A stretch of DNA of 64,000 bases from Streptomyces sp. 1331.2 (GCF_900199205.1 NZ_OBMJ01000001.1:3475001-3539000); one strand, 5' to 3'. Shown: positions 1 through 9,053, counted from the first letter of the stretch. Translations and numbers: made by a program. The notes: generated by a model not told the origin, from the letters alone.

Positions 1-540
1 GGTGACGGTGCGGCCCGAGGCCCACTGCTGGTCGCCGCTGCCGAGGTGGGTCCAGCCGAGGTGGCGGTAGAGGGCGACGGCCGCGGTGTCGGTGGCGAGG
101 ACGTCCAGGACGGGGTGCAGGCCGAGCGCCCGCGCGTGGAGGACGGCGCGGGCGAGCAGCCGGGCGCCGATGTGTTGGCCGCGCGCCCCGGGGGCGACGT
201 AGAGGCGGCCGATCACGGCGGAGAGCGCCGGCGGGCCTCCGGTGCGGTGGCTCCACAGGGCGGGGGCGAGGTCGCCCGGGGCGCTGCGGGCGAGGCCGAC
301 GTGGCCGGCGAGCCGGCCCTGCGATTCGGCGATCCAGGCGGCGAGCAGGCCGTCCGGGGTGAGCCAGGCGGCGGGGCGGTCGGGCCAGTCGGCGGGGTAG
401 CCGTCGGCGGTGTGGACGTCGCCCAGCACCCGGACGCAGTCGGCGAGGTCGTCGCCGCGGCGAGGTCGGACCACCACCCCTGCCCCGGTCTGCCGTGAGC
501 CGGACGCGACGTCATCGGCGCGTTCTTCAAGGTCTGCCAT
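1..540 (-). CDS. GNAT-family N-acetyltransferase, 3' end outside window
   Basis: The frame is open from an ATG at 540 down to base 1, giving 180 visible residues; the C-terminus lies beyond the window. The acetyl-CoA loop ARGQHIG is at residues 119-125, followed by the typical helix ARLLARAVLHAR and, near residue 156, ALYRHLGWTHLG, the usual GNAT strand-6/7 signature. The family moves an acetyl group from acetyl-CoA to an amine; the acceptor cannot be told. No Shine-Dalgarno sequence is visible, but TAACGT lies 6 nt before the ATG, so the mRNA may be leaderless. A palindrome (541-557) overlaps this putative promoter. The gene follows the imine-reductase-like gene on the same strand, with 23 bp between them. 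Confidence 0.85.
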   Translation of the reverse strand, partial: MADLEERADDVASGSRQTGAGVVVRPRRGDDLADCVRVLGDVHTADGYPADWPDRPAAWLTPDGLLAAWIAESQGRLAGHVGLARSAPGDLAPALWSHRTGGPPALSAVIGRLYVAPGARGQHIGARLLARAVLHARALGLHPVLDVLATDTAAVALYRHLGWTHLGSGDQQWASGRTVT

Positions 541-557
541 GCCGGTACGTTACCGGC
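541..557. promoter_or_regulatory. Palindrome over the start of the GNAT gene
   Basis: GCCGGTA-CGT-TACCGGC is a perfect 7-3-7 palindrome filling the gap between the imine-reductase-like stop codon and the GNAT start. It overlaps the putative -10 box of the GNAT gene, so it could be an operator. The stem is too short for a convincing terminator. Confidence 0.3.
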
Positions 558-563
558 CGGCCC

Positions 564-1472
564 TCACCGTCGCAGCAGGTCGACGACCCCGGCCAGGTCC
601 TCCTCGCCGCTGCCGACCTCCAGCCTGCGCTCCATCAGCCGGAAGTACGGCTCCAGCAGTTCGGCGCTCACCCCCTGCTCCTCGGCGGTGCCCAGCAGGG
701 TGCGCTTGCCGGCCACCTGCATCGCCAGGTTGGACACCACGCCCTTGGTGTAGTCGCCGCTCTCCAACTGCTCCGCGGTGACGGGGATGGTCTGACTCAT
801 CGCGGTGACGTAGTCGCTGAGCATCGGCGCGAGGTCGCCCGGGGCGACGGCCTCCCCGCGGACCAGCGCGAAGGCGTGCGCGACCCCGGCGAGCATGCCG
901 TACATCGCGCTGAGCAGCGCCACGTCGTGCAGGGCCGCGTACCCGGCGTCCTCGCCGACGTACCGGGTGTCGGCCGGCGCGGCGAGCGCCGCCCGGTGCT
1001 CCTCGAACAGCTCGGTCGAACCGCTGTAGAAGACGTACGGCCCGGCCGCCGGGACGCCGATCATCGGCGGGACGGCCATGATCCCGCCGTCCAGGTAGCG
1101 GGCGCCGCACCGCTCGGCCCAGGCGGCGCGGGCGCGGGCCTGCCCGGGGGTGCTGGTGACCAGGTTGACCAGGTCCTTGCCGGTCAGGTCGACGCCGGCC
1201 AGCGCCTCCTCCACGGAGGCGTCGTCCAGCAGGCAGACGACGACCAGGCGGTTCGCCGCGACGGCCTCGGCCACGGTGGGGGCGACGACGGCGCCGCGGA
1301 CGGCGAGCGCGTCGGCCCGGGCGGCGGTGCGGTTCCAGACGGTCAGCGGGTGGCCGGCGGTGAGCCAGGCCTCGGCGAGCGCGGTGCCCATCGCGCCGAG
1401 GCCGAGCAGGGTGAGCGGAGTGAGCGGGGTGAGCGGGGTCTTGGAGGCGCTCTCAACGAGCTTGTTCGTCAT
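564..1472 (-). CDS. NAD(P)-binding imine-reductase-like oxidoreductase
   Basis: 302 residues. The Rossmann loop GLGAMG is at 24-29 and the NADPH-selecting NRT at 48-50. The C-terminal helical domain matches the reductive-aminase/imine-reductase fold rather than a beta-hydroxyacid dehydrogenase. ALHDVALL places Asp183 where many Streptomyces imine reductases keep their proton donor. The likely reaction is NADPH-dependent reduction of a C=N bond, but the natural substrate of such enzymes is usually unknown. The N-terminus contains a TPL triplet repeat (12-20) from a short DNA tandem repeat, so the true start could be slightly downstream. It is divergent from an HxlR regulator with a palindrome between them, suggesting local control. 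Confidence 0.85.
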   Translation of the reverse strand: MTNKLVESASKTPLTPLTPLTLLGLGAMGTALAEAWLTAGHPLTVWNRTAARADALAVRGAVVAPTVAEAVAANRLVVVCLLDDASVEEALAGVDLTGKDLVNLVTSTPGQARARAAWAERCGARYLDGGIMAVPPMIGVPAAGPYVFYSGSTELFEEHRAALAAPADTRYVGEDAGYAALHDVALLSAMYGMLAGVAHAFALVRGEAVAPGDLAPMLSDYVTAMSQTIPVTAEQLESGDYTKGVVSNLAMQVAGKRTLLGTAEEQGVSAELLEPYFRLMERRLEVGSGEEDLAGVVDLLRR

Positions 1473-1507
1473 GGGAGTCAGCCTCCGCGCCGCACCCGGA
1501 AACGATC

Positions 1508-1526
1508 AAGTACGCACTTCGGAGTG
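1508..1526. promoter_or_regulatory. Putative HxlR operator between divergent genes
   Basis: AAGTACGCACTT (1508-1519) matches its own reverse complement at 10 of 12 positions, and an overlapping dyad CACT-TCGG-AGTG lies at 1515-1526. Both fall in the 97-bp gap between the imine-reductase-like gene and the HxlR regulator. HxlR/YodB-type repressors commonly bind such short dyads between themselves and the gene they control. Confidence 0.5.
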
Positions 1527-1569
1527 GGTGGTTACCCTGGGGTCAGTATCCAGGTCGGAAGGGGTGGGC

Positions 1570-1917
1570 ATGGCAACCGTGCCGAGGCCGGGGACGTACG
1601 TCTGCGGGATCGACGCCGCGATGGCCGTGATCGGCGGCAAGTGGAAGGTGCTGATCCTCTGGGCGCTGGACCACCACGGGAGCTGCCGCTTCGGCGAACT
1701 GCGCCGCCTGGTGCCGGGGATCACCGAGAAGGTGCTGGCCGCGCACCTGCGCGAACTGGAGGCGGACGGCATCGTGCGCCGGGAGGCGTACGACGAGGTG
1801 CCGCCCCGGGTCGAGTACGAGCTGACCGAGGTGGGGCGGCGCCTCAACACGGCGCTGCTGCCGCTGGGCGCGTGGGGCCGGGAGCACGTCCTGGACGATG
1901 CGCCCCACCGGGTGTGA
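1570..1917 (+). CDS. HxlR-family winged-helix transcriptional regulator
   Basis: 115 residues, the normal length for a single-domain HxlR protein. The family core VIGGKWKVLILWAL is at about 20-33, and the recognition-helix region PGITEKVLAAHLRELEADG follows. Cys12, just before the DNA-binding domain, occupies the position of the redox-sensing cysteine in some relatives such as YodB and HypR, so sensing of a reactive electrophile or oxidant is possible (inference). It is transcribed away from the imine-reductase-like gene and most likely represses or activates it through the dyads at 1508-1526. The ATG was chosen because the conserved region begins within 15 residues. Confidence 0.9.
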   Translation: MATVPRPGTYVCGIDAAMAVIGGKWKVLILWALDHHGSCRFGELRRLVPGITEKVLAAHLRELEADGIVRREAYDEVPPRVEYELTEVGRRLNTALLPLGAWGREHVLDDAPHRV

Positions 1918-1996
1918 CGCGCCTGGAGTGACGTACCCGGAGTGACACGCCCGGAGTGACGCATCTGGCGTGAGACGCCGTCACCCCGACCCGCCG

Positions 1997-2419
1997 CTAC
2001 GCGATCGCGGCCGACACCACCGCCGCCACCGCGAGGTTGCAGCTGGCCGACACCCACACCGCCGGGTGCGGCTCCGGCTCGACCAGGATCGCCCCGAGCC
2101 GCCCGGGCGTCAGCAGGTCCACCAGCCAGAACGCGACGGCCATCAGCACCAGCCCGAGCACGCCGTAACAGGCCGTCGAGACCAGGCCCTTGGCGAAGTC
2201 GGCGTAGGTGTACAGGATCGCGGTGAAGACGATGCCGCCGATGCCGAGCAACGCGGAGCTGAGCAGGACCGCGGCGTTGCGGTTGCGCTCGACCCAGATC
2301 TGGTGGCCGAGCCGGCCGGGCGTGAGCAGGTCCACCAGGCCGACGCCGAGGAGCAGCAGCACCACCCCGAGGACACCGTAGGCCGCCGCCGCGCCGAGCC
2401 CGTGCAGGATGTCGTTCAT
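1997..2419 (-). CDS. DUF350 family four-helix membrane protein
   Basis: 140 residues with four hydrophobic segments in two similar halves. Each half contains YGVLG followed by a hydrophobic stretch and VDLLTPGRLG (around residues 31-37 and 97-106), the internal duplication typical of DUF350. Function is unknown; these proteins sit in the cytoplasmic membrane. The ATG at 2419 was chosen over an upstream in-frame start because it begins right before the first membrane helix. The next gene upstream on the same strand encodes a LURP-one protein, 117 bp away. Confidence 0.85.
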   Translation of the reverse strand: MNDILHGLGAAAAYGVLGVVLLLLGVGLVDLLTPGRLGHQIWVERNRNAAVLLSSALLGIGGIVFTAILYTYADFAKGLVSTACYGVLGLVLMAVAFWLVDLLTPGRLGAILVEPEPHPAVWVSASCNLAVAAVVSAAIA

Positions 2420-2536
2420 CGTGGTTCCAGCCCCCGGTCCGCTCTCGCCTACGCCCCGACCGACCTGGTCAAGGGTTGGCAAAAGATACCCCACGCAGAT
2501 GAGGCTCGGACCGGGGATCCGGGAACCGGGGACGGC

Positions 2537-3025
2537 TCAGTCCTCCTCGTGCACCAGGTGGTCCACGCAGGCCGCGACGGCCAGCAGCAGGCCGGTGTCC
2601 GCGCCGTCGGCGATCTCCACCCCGTAGGTGTCGCGGATCCGGAACCACTTGCGGCTGATCCGGGCCAGCTCGTCGCCGTGCTGGTTCTCGATCCGGTAGT
2701 CCTTGTCGATCAGGTCGCCGTGGATCTTCAGCTCGCCCCCGGAGGCCAGCTCCACCAGGTACTTGTCGCGGAACGGGGTGAACAGCTTCTCCCGTACGGT
2801 CGCGATCACCTCGCCGTCGGCGTCCTCGATCTTCATCGCGTCGCGGACGGTCAGCATCTTCTCCTTCACCACCGCGACCACCCGGCCGTGCGCGTCCTTC
2901 AGCTCGAAGGTGTGCCGCAGCCGCAGCACCTTGCCGTCGACCAGGTACGCCTTGTGGCCCCGGTCATCCTCGATCCAGTAGTCGTCGCCGACCGCGAACA
3001 GCTTCTCCCTGACCAGGTACCGCAC
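2537..3025 (-). CDS. LURP-one-related protein
   Basis: 162 residues in the beta-strand-rich pattern of the LURP-one/Tubby-like fold, with repeats such as REKLFAVGDDYWIEDDRG, REKLFTPFRDKYLVE and RKWFRIRDTYGVEI. Bacterial members are small cytosolic or membrane-associated proteins of unknown role; lipid or membrane binding is only inferred from the scramblase-like fold. The GTG at 3025 is supported by AGGAGG about 9 bases upstream; the longer frame upstream is GC-rich shadow. The C-terminal DHLVHEED is acidic. Confidence 0.85.
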   Translation of the reverse strand: MRYLVREKLFAVGDDYWIEDDRGHKAYLVDGKVLRLRHTFELKDAHGRVVAVVKEKMLTVRDAMKIEDADGEVIATVREKLFTPFRDKYLVELASGGELKIHGDLIDKDYRIENQHGDELARISRKWFRIRDTYGVEIADGADTGLLLAVAACVDHLVHEED

Positions 3026-3167
3026 CGTGGGCCTCCTCCGTGTGGACGTCCCCGTGTGGACGTCGGCCCATTCGACCCCGAGCGCCACCCCGCCGAAAAG
3101 CACCGCCACGAAGCACCCGCGGGAAACCCCGTCGCACCGCGCGGCCCCGATCGCCTTCAATGGCGCC

Positions 3168-3677
3168 ATGCGCCCCGACCTCACCGCCGTCCCGCTGCGC
3201 AGCGAGCGCCTCGACCTGCTGCCGATCGCCCCCGAGCACGCCGAGGAGCTGGCGGCAGCGCTCGCCGACCCGGCCCTGCACGCCTTCACCGGCGGCCGCC
3301 CCGCCACCGTCGAGGAGATGCGCGCCCGCTGCGCCCGGCTCGCCGCCGGCTCCCCCGACCCGGCCGAGGCCTGGGGCAACTGGGTCCTGCGGCTGCGCGC
3401 CGACGGCGCCCTCACCGGCTACGTCCAGGCCACGATCCGCCCCGCCCTGGCCGAACTCGCCTGGGTGGTCGGCACCCCCTGGCAGGGCCGCGGCCTGGCC
3501 ACCGAGGCCGCCCGCACCCTCCTCGCCCACCTCACCGCCGCCGGCACCCCCACCGCCGTCGCCCACATCCACCCCGACCACCACGCCTCCGCCGCCATCG
3601 CCCGCGCCCTCGGCCTCCACCCCACCGCCGACCAGAACGACGGCGAAACCCGCTGGCAGGCTGACCTCAGCCGGTGA
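3168..3677 (+). CDS. GNAT-family N-acetyltransferase (RimJ/RimL-like)
   Basis: 169 residues. The N-terminus RSERLDLLPIAPEHAEEL is the RimJ/RimL-type opening, and WVVGTPWQGRGLATEAARTLL (around 103-123) holds the acetyl-CoA loop Q-G-R-G-L-A. A late ALGLHP motif completes the fold. The acceptor is unknown; relatives acetylate protein N-termini, amino acids or antibiotics. It is a single gene divergent from the LURP-one gene. The ATG at 3168 directly precedes the conserved domain. Confidence 0.85.
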   Translation: MRPDLTAVPLRSERLDLLPIAPEHAEELAAALADPALHAFTGGRPATVEEMRARCARLAAGSPDPAEAWGNWVLRLRADGALTGYVQATIRPALAELAWVVGTPWQGRGLATEAARTLLAHLTAAGTPTAVAHIHPDHHASAAIARALGLHPTADQNDGETRWQADLSR

Positions 3678-3726
3678 ACCCGGGACGCCCGGAATGCGGA
3701 CAGCGGGCGTGCGGTTTCATTGGGGC

Positions 3727-5541
3727 ATGGCATCTCGTGCACGCGTACGCGCCCCCCAACTGGTCGGGGCTGGCGGTTGGCTGAACACCGGCGGCAAGGA
3801 GCTCACGCTCGCCGACTTCCGGGGCAAGATCACCATCCTGGACTTCTGGACCTTCTGCTGCATCAACTGTCTGCACGTCCTGGACGAGCTGCGGGAGCTG
3901 GAGGAGAAGCACCGCGACACCGTGGTGATCGTCGGGGTGCATTCGCCGAAGTTCGTGCACGAGGCCGACCACCAGGCCGTGGTGGACGCCGTCGACCGGT
4001 ACGAGGTGCACCACCCGGTGCTGGACGACCCGGAGCTGGCCACCTGGAAGCAGTACGCCGTCCGGGCCTGGCCGACGCTGGTGGTGATCGACCCGGAGGG
4101 TTACGTCGTCGCCCAGCACGCCGGTGAGGGCCACGCCCATGCGATCGCCCGGCTGGTCGAGGAGCTGGAGGCCGAGCACGCCGCGAAGGGCACGCTGCGC
4201 CGCGGCGACGGCCCGTACGTGGCGCCCGAGCCGACCGCGGGGGACCTGAAGTTCCCCGGCAAGGCGGTCCGGCTGCCGAACGGCCACTTCCTGGTCGCGG
4301 ACTCCGGTCACCACTCGCTGGTCGAGCTGGCCGAGGACGGCGAGACGGTGGTGCGCCGGATCGGTGACGGGCAGCGCGGCCTGGTGGACGGCACCAGCCC
4401 CCGGTTCAGTGAGCCGCAGGGCCTGGCGCTGCTGCCGGAGGGCTCGGCGTACGACGTGGTCGTCGCCGACACCGTCAACCACGCCCTGCGCGGCCTGCGG
4501 CTGGCCGACGGCAGCGTCACCACGCTGGCCGGCACGGGCCGCCAGTGGTGGCAGGGCTCGGCCACCGAGGGCCCGGCCCGCGAGGTGGACCTGTCCTCGC
4601 CGTGGGACGTCGCCTGGTTCGACGGCCGGGTGTGGATCGCGATGGCGGGCGTGCACCAGCTGTGGGCGTACGACCCGGCCACCGGCACGGTCGGCGTCGC
4701 GGCGGGCACCACCAACGAGGGCCTGGTGGACGGGCCCGCCGCCGAGGCCTGGTTCGCCCAGCCCTCCGGCCTCGCGGTCTCGGCGGACGGCGGGAAGCTC
4801 TGGGTCGCCGACTCCGAGACCTCCGCGCTGCGCCTGGTTTCACGTGAAACAGGGAGGGTCGAAACCGCCGTCGGCACCGGCCTGTTCGACTTCGGCCACC
4901 GCGACGGCGCCGCCGACCAGGCCCTGCTCCAGCACCCGCTGGGCGTCACCGTGCTGCCGGACGGCTCGGTGGCCGTCAGCGACACCTACAACCACGCGCT
5001 GCGCCGCTACGACCCGGCGACCGGCGAGGTCAGCACGCTGGCCACCGACCTGCGCGAGCCCTCCGGGGCGGTGCTGGTGGACGGCGACATCGTGGTGGTC
5101 GAGTCGGCCCGGCACCGGCTGACCAGGCTGCGGCTGCCGGAGGAGGCGGTGCGGGTCGACGCGGTGGCGCACCGCACCCAGCGCGCGGCCACCGAGGTCG
5201 CGCCGGGCGCCTTCCGGCTGGACGTGGTCTTCTCGGCGCCGAGCGGCCAGAAGCTGGACGAGCGCTACGGGCCGTCCACGCGGCTGCTGGTCAGCTCGAC
5301 CCCGCCCGAGCTGTTGGTCTCCGGCGCGGGCGCGGACAGCGACCTCTCGCGCGAGCTGGTGCTCTCCGACGAGGTCACCGAGGGCGTGCTGCACGTCTCG
5401 GCGATGGCCGCCTCCTGCGACGACGCCCCGGAGATCGAGTTCCCGGCCTGCCACGTCCACCAGCAGGACTGGGGCGTGCCGGTGAAGCTGGTCGCCGACG
5501 GCGCCCGCCGCCTCCCGCTGGTGCTGGCCGGGATGGAGTAG
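3727..5541 (+). CDS. Thioredoxin-like / NHL-repeat protein (NHLRC2-like)
   Basis: 604 residues. An N-terminal thioredoxin-fold domain (about 1-165) has FWTFCCINC, with Cys45-x-x-Cys48 as the redox pair. It is followed by a six-bladed NHL beta-propeller (about 185-480; repeats such as HFLVADSGHHSLVEL, YDVVVADTVNHALRG and GSVAVSDTYNHALRR) and a C-terminal beta domain (about 490-604). This is the arrangement of the NHLRC2 family, whose bacterial role is not established; a cytosolic thiol-disulfide function is likely, as no signal peptide is visible. A perfect parS sequence is embedded in the coding region at 4837-4850. A strong bidirectional terminator follows. Confidence 0.9.
   Translation: MASRARVRAPQLVGAGGWLNTGGKELTLADFRGKITILDFWTFCCINCLHVLDELRELEEKHRDTVVIVGVHSPKFVHEADHQAVVDAVDRYEVHHPVLDDPELATWKQYAVRAWPTLVVIDPEGYVVAQHAGEGHAHAIARLVEELEAEHAAKGTLRRGDGPYVAPEPTAGDLKFPGKAVRLPNGHFLVADSGHHSLVELAEDGETVVRRIGDGQRGLVDGTSPRFSEPQGLALLPEGSAYDVVVADTVNHALRGLRLADGSVTTLAGTGRQWWQGSATEGPAREVDLSSPWDVAWFDGRVWIAMAGVHQLWAYDPATGTVGVAAGTTNEGLVDGPAAEAWFAQPSGLAVSADGGKLWVADSETSALRLVSRETGRVETAVGTGLFDFGHRDGAADQALLQHPLGVTVLPDGSVAVSDTYNHALRRYDPATGEVSTLATDLREPSGAVLVDGDIVVVESARHRLTRLRLPEEAVRVDAVAHRTQRAATEVAPGAFRLDVVFSAPSGQKLDERYGPSTRLLVSSTPPELLVSGAGADSDLSRELVLSDEVTEGVLHVSAMAASCDDAPEIEFPACHVHQQDWGVPVKLVADGARRLPLVLAGME
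4837..4850. other. parS centromere-like site
   Basis: GTTTCACGTGAAAC is a perfect 14-bp palindrome identical to the consensus parS site bound by ParB in Streptomyces and many other bacteria. It lies inside the thioredoxin/NHL gene, where it encodes parts of LVSRETG. Streptomyces chromosomes carry many parS sites clustered around oriC, so this implies the window is origin-proximal. I found no second copy in the window. Confidence 0.85.
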
Positions 5542-5571
5542 CGAGCAGCCCGGGGAGTCCCCTCCCACAGA

Positions 5572-5616
5572 CGCCGGGGCCCGGCGGACGACCGAATCGT
5601 CCGCCGGGCCCCGGCG
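5572..5616. terminator. Bidirectional intrinsic terminator
   Basis: A perfect 20-bp stem (5572-5591 with 5597-5616) and a 5-nt loop lie between the convergent thioredoxin/NHL gene and the M18 aminopeptidase gene. It has no strong U-tract, which is usual for Streptomyces terminators. Confidence 0.8.
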
Positions 5617-5633
5617 CATGCGAGGGAGGGGGC

Positions 5634-6941
5634 TCAGCCCTCCAGGAAGGCCTTGATCGCGCTCGCCAGCAGGTACGGGTCCTCCGCGCCGCACAGCTCG
5701 CGCGCCGAGTGCATGGACAGCGCCGCGATGCCGCAGTCCACCGTCTTGATGCCCAGCCGCGCCGCCGTGATCGGGCCGATCGTCGTACCGCAGGGCATCG
5801 CGTTGTTGGAGACGAAGGACTGCCACGGCACCCCCGCCTTCTCGCAGGCGGCCGCGAACACCGCCCGGCCGACACCGTCGGTCGCGTAGCGGTTGTTGAC
5901 GTTGACCTTGAGGATCGGCCCGCCGTTCGGCATCGGGTGGTGCCCCGGCTCGTGCCGCTCGCTGTAGTTCGGGTGGACGGCGTGGCCCATGTCCGAGGAG
6001 AGGCAGACGGTGCCGGCGAGCGCCCGGGCGCGGTCCTCCGGGGTGCCGCCGCGCGAGTGGATCGAACGGTCCAGGACGTTGCCGAGCAGCGGGCTCTGCG
6101 CGCCGGTGTCGGACTCGCTGCCGGTCTCCTCGTGGTCGAAGGCGGCCAGCACCGGGATGTACGGCAGCTCGGCGGCACCGTCGGCGGTGGCGACGGCGGC
6201 GAGCGCGGCGGTGGCCGCGTGCACCGAGAGCAGGTTGTCCAGGCGCGGGCCGGCCAGCAGCTCGCGGTCCCGGCCCAGGTAGGAGGCGGGCTGGACGTCG
6301 TGCGTCATGAGGTCCCAGCCGACCACGTCGGCGGCGGCCACCCCGGCCCGCTCGGCGACGTAGGAGATCAGCGCGCCCTCGTCGACCGGGCCGAGGCCCC
6401 AGATCGGGGTGAGGTGGCGCTGCTTGTCGAGCTTCATGCCCTCGTTGACCTGGCGGTCCAGGTGGATGGCGAGCTGCGGCACGCGCAGCAGCGGCTCGTC
6501 CAGCTGGACCAGGCGGACGGTGCCGTCCTTGAGCGCGAGTCTGCCGGAGATGCCGAGGTCGCGGTCCAGCCAGGTGTTCAGCGGGACGCCGCCGTAGATC
6601 TCCACCGCGACCTGCCGCCAGCCCGCCGAGCCGGTGTCCGGCAGCGGCTTGACGCGCAGGTTGGGCGAGTCGGTGTGGGTGCCGACGATCCGGAACGGGG
6701 TCTCCGGGCCCGCACCCTCCGGCAGGTACCAGGCGATCAGCGCACCGCCGCGGATCAGGTAGCGCCCGCCGGCGGAGCCGTCCCAGGCGTCCGTCTCGGC
6801 GACCTGCCGGAAGCCCGCCTTCTCCAGCCGCTCCGCGGCGCTCGCGACCGCGTGGTACGGGGACGGCGAGGTGCCGAGGAACGCGATCAGATCGTCGCTG
6901 TGCGTCCGGTCGAAGAATGCCTGGCGGGCGGCGGTCGACAT
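5634..6941 (-). CDS. M18-family aminopeptidase (aspartyl aminopeptidase type)
   Basis: 435 residues, family length. Metal-site motifs are in order: GTHTDSPNLRVKP (His), the Asp-containing PRLDNLLS, DHEETGSESDTGAQSPLL (Glu and Asp), SSDMGHAVHPNY (Asp) and CGIAALSMHSARE (His). It removes N-terminal residues, probably acidic ones, from peptides in the cytosol using a two-metal centre. The ATG at 6941 is preceded by AGGAGCAGT and begins right before the conserved region. It is transcribed alone, convergent with the thioredoxin/NHL gene. Confidence 0.92.
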   Translation of the reverse strand: MSTAARQAFFDRTHSDDLIAFLGTSPSPYHAVASAAERLEKAGFRQVAETDAWDGSAGGRYLIRGGALIAWYLPEGAGPETPFRIVGTHTDSPNLRVKPLPDTGSAGWRQVAVEIYGGVPLNTWLDRDLGISGRLALKDGTVRLVQLDEPLLRVPQLAIHLDRQVNEGMKLDKQRHLTPIWGLGPVDEGALISYVAERAGVAAADVVGWDLMTHDVQPASYLGRDRELLAGPRLDNLLSVHAATAALAAVATADGAAELPYIPVLAAFDHEETGSESDTGAQSPLLGNVLDRSIHSRGGTPEDRARALAGTVCLSSDMGHAVHPNYSERHEPGHHPMPNGGPILKVNVNNRYATDGVGRAVFAAACEKAGVPWQSFVSNNAMPCGTTIGPITAARLGIKTVDCGIAALSMHSARELCGAEDPYLLASAIKAFLEG

Positions 6942-7061
6942 ACTGCTCCTGAGTCGAGGGAGGGCCGAAGCCGGAGGGGGAGTCGGCTTCGCACGTTGAG
7001 CATATGCCCGTACACGGACAGGGCATTCGGTACCGGCAAGGGCACGAAGCCGGGAACGCGC

Positions 7062-7102
7062 CGGGCACGGAGGCGGAAAAGCAGCGGGCACGGAGGCGGA
7101 AA
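7062..7102. repeat. Two-copy 18-bp direct repeat, 23-bp period
   Basis: CGGGCACGGAGGCGGAAA occurs at 7062-7079 and 7085-7102, just before the terminator stem at 7102. It looks like slippage-type duplication in a noncoding region and no role is evident. Confidence 0.6.
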
Positions 7103-7139
7103 CACCGAAGGGCCCGGTGGCAGCCGGGCCCTTCGGTGT
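7102..7139. terminator. Intrinsic terminator after the acyl-CoA dehydrogenase gene
   Basis: A 16-bp perfect stem (7102-7117 with 7124-7139) and a 6-nt loop lie 85 bases past the acyl-CoA dehydrogenase stop codon. On the plus strand it is followed by GGGTTTTCG, so it may also stop readthrough in that direction. Confidence 0.65.
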
Positions 7140-7223
7140 GAGGGTTTTCGTCAGGCGGTCAGAGAGGTGTCACCCGCCGCGTCCCAGGAAGGGTGGTGGC
7201 GGGTGACGGGTGGGAGGCGTGCC

Positions 7224-9053
7224 TTAGAAGGCCTCCTCCGCCAGCTCCATGATCTCGTTGTCGATGCCCTCGGCGATCACCCGCTGGGGGGCGACGGTCG
7301 GGAGGACGTTCTTGGCGAAGAAGCGGGCCGCCGCGACCTTGCCCTGGTAGAACGGGACGTCCTTCTCGGAGGCGCCGGCCTCCAGCTTGGCCAGGGCCAC
7401 CGCGGCCTGGCGCAGCAGCAGCCAGCCGACGACGACGTCGCCGGAGACCATCAGCAGGCGGGTGGTGTTGAGGCCCACCTTGTACATGTTCTTGACGTCC
7501 TGCTCGACCGAGGAGAGGTCGGCCAGCAGCTTGCCGATGATGGCCTCCAGGTCGCCGGCGGCCTTGGCGAGCAGGTCGCGCTCGGCGGCCAGGGCGTCGC
7601 CGCCGGCGGCGGAGCCGATGAACTTCTGGATCTGCTCGGACAGCGCGGTGAGCGCCTGGCCGCCGTCCTTGACGATCTTGCGGAAGAAGAAGTCCTGGCC
7701 CTGGATGGCGGTGGTGCCCTCGTACAGGGTGTCGATCTTGGCGTCCCGGATGTACTGCTCGATCGGGTACTCCTGCAGGTAGCCGGAGCCACCGAAGGTC
7801 TGCAGGGACTGGGCGAGCTGCTCGTAGGACTTCTCCGAGCCGTAGCCCTTGACGATCGGCAGGAGCAGGTCGTTCAGGCGCTCGGCGGCCTCGTCGCGCT
7901 CGCCGCGCAGCTTGGCGGCCAGCATGTCGTCCTGGGTGGACGCGGTGAACAGGACCAGCGCGCGCATGCCCTCGGCGTAGGCCTTCTGGGTCAGCAGCGA
8001 GCGGCGCACGTCCGGGTGGTGGGTGATGGTGACGCGCGGGGCGGTCTTGTCCAGGAACTGCGAGATGTCGGCGCCCTGCACGCGCTCCTTGGCGTACTCC
8101 AGGGCGTTCAGGTAGCCGGTGGAGAGGGTGGCGATGGCCTTCGTGCCGACCATCATGCGGGCGAACTCGATGATCTTGAACATCTGGCGGATGCCGTCGA
8201 CCTTCTCGCCCAGCAGCCAGCCCTTGGCCGGGTGCTTGGCACCGAAGGTCATCTCGCAGGTGTTCGAGGCCTTGAGGCCCATCTTGTGCTCGACGTTGGT
8301 GGCGTAGACGCCGTTGCGCTCGCCCAGCTCGCCGGTCTCCCAGTCGAAGTCGAACTTGGGGACGATGAACAGGCCCAGGCCCTTGGTGCCCGGCTTACCG
8401 CCCTCGGGGCGGGCCAGCACCATGTGGATGATGTTCTCGGACATGTCGTGCTCGCCCGAGGTGATGAAGCGCTTCACACCCTCGATGTGCCAGGAGCCGT
8501 CCTCCTGCTGGATCGCCTTGGTGCGGCCGGCGCCCACGTCGGAGCCCGCGTCGGGCTCGGTGAGGACCATGGTGGAGCCCCACAGGCGGTCGGTCATCCG
8601 CTTGGCGACCTCCAGCTGCTCCTCGGTGCCCTCCTCGGCGATGACGCCGGCGAAGGCCGGGCCGGAGGAGTACATCCAGATGGCCGGGTTGGAGCCCAGG
8701 ATCTGCTCGGCGAAGGCCCAGATCAGCGAGTTCGGGGTGACCTGGCCACCGATCGACTCCGGGATGCCCAGGCGCCACCACTCGGCGTCCATGAAGGTCT
8801 GGTAGCTCTTCTTGAAGGACGCCGGGATCGGGGCGGTGTTGGTCTCCGGGTCGAAGACCGGCGGGTTGCGGTCGGCATCGACGAAGGACGCTGCGAGGTC
8901 GTTCTCGGCGAGGCGCGAGATCTCGCTGAGGATGTTCTTCGCGGTCTCGACGTCCATGTCCGCGAACGGTCCGGTGCCGTAGACCTGCTCGCGGCCGAAC
9001 ACCTCGAAGAGGTTGAACTCCACGTCACGCAGGTTGGACTTGTAGTGACCCAT
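7224..9053 (-). CDS. Acyl-CoA dehydrogenase (FadE-like, long form)
   Basis: 609 residues, the length of the actinobacterial long FadE-type enzymes with an extra C-terminal domain (about 460-609). [20 protein letters not shown] is the FAD/substrate signature. [13 protein letters not shown] places the catalytic Glu at about 445, the base that removes the C2 proton. The reaction is FAD-dependent 2,3-desaturation of an acyl-CoA in beta-oxidation, passing electrons to ETF. The start [18 protein letters not shown] is characteristic of the subfamily. It is monocistronic and divergent from the SseB-like gene, with 214 bp between them. Confidence 0.92.
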   Translation of the reverse strand: MGHYKSNLRDVEFNLFEVFGREQVYGTGPFADMDVETAKNILSEISRLAENDLAASFVDADRNPPVFDPETNTAPIPASFKKSYQTFMDAEWWRLGIPESIGGQVTPNSLIWAFAEQILGSNPAIWMYSSGPAFAGVIAEEGTEEQLEVAKRMTDRLWGSTMVLTEPDAGSDVGAGRTKAIQQEDGSWHIEGVKRFITSGEHDMSENIIHMVLARPEGGKPGTKGLGLFIVPKFDFDWETGELGERNGVYATNVEHKMGLKASNTCEMTFGAKHPAKGWLLGEKVDGIRQMFKIIEFARMMVGTKAIATLSTGYLNALEYAKERVQGADISQFLDKTAPRVTITHHPDVRRSLLTQKAYAEGMRALVLFTASTQDDMLAAKLRGERDEAAERLNDLLLPIVKGYGSEKSYEQLAQSLQTFGGSGYLQEYPIEQYIRDAKIDTLYEGTTAIQGQDFFFRKIVKDGGQALTALSEQIQKFIGSAAGGDALAAERDLLAKAAGDLEAIIGKLLADLSSVEQDVKNMYKVGLNTTRLLMVSGDVVVGWLLLRQAAVALAKLEAGASEKDVPFYQGKVAAARFFAKNVLPTVAPQRVIAEGIDNEIMELAEEAF

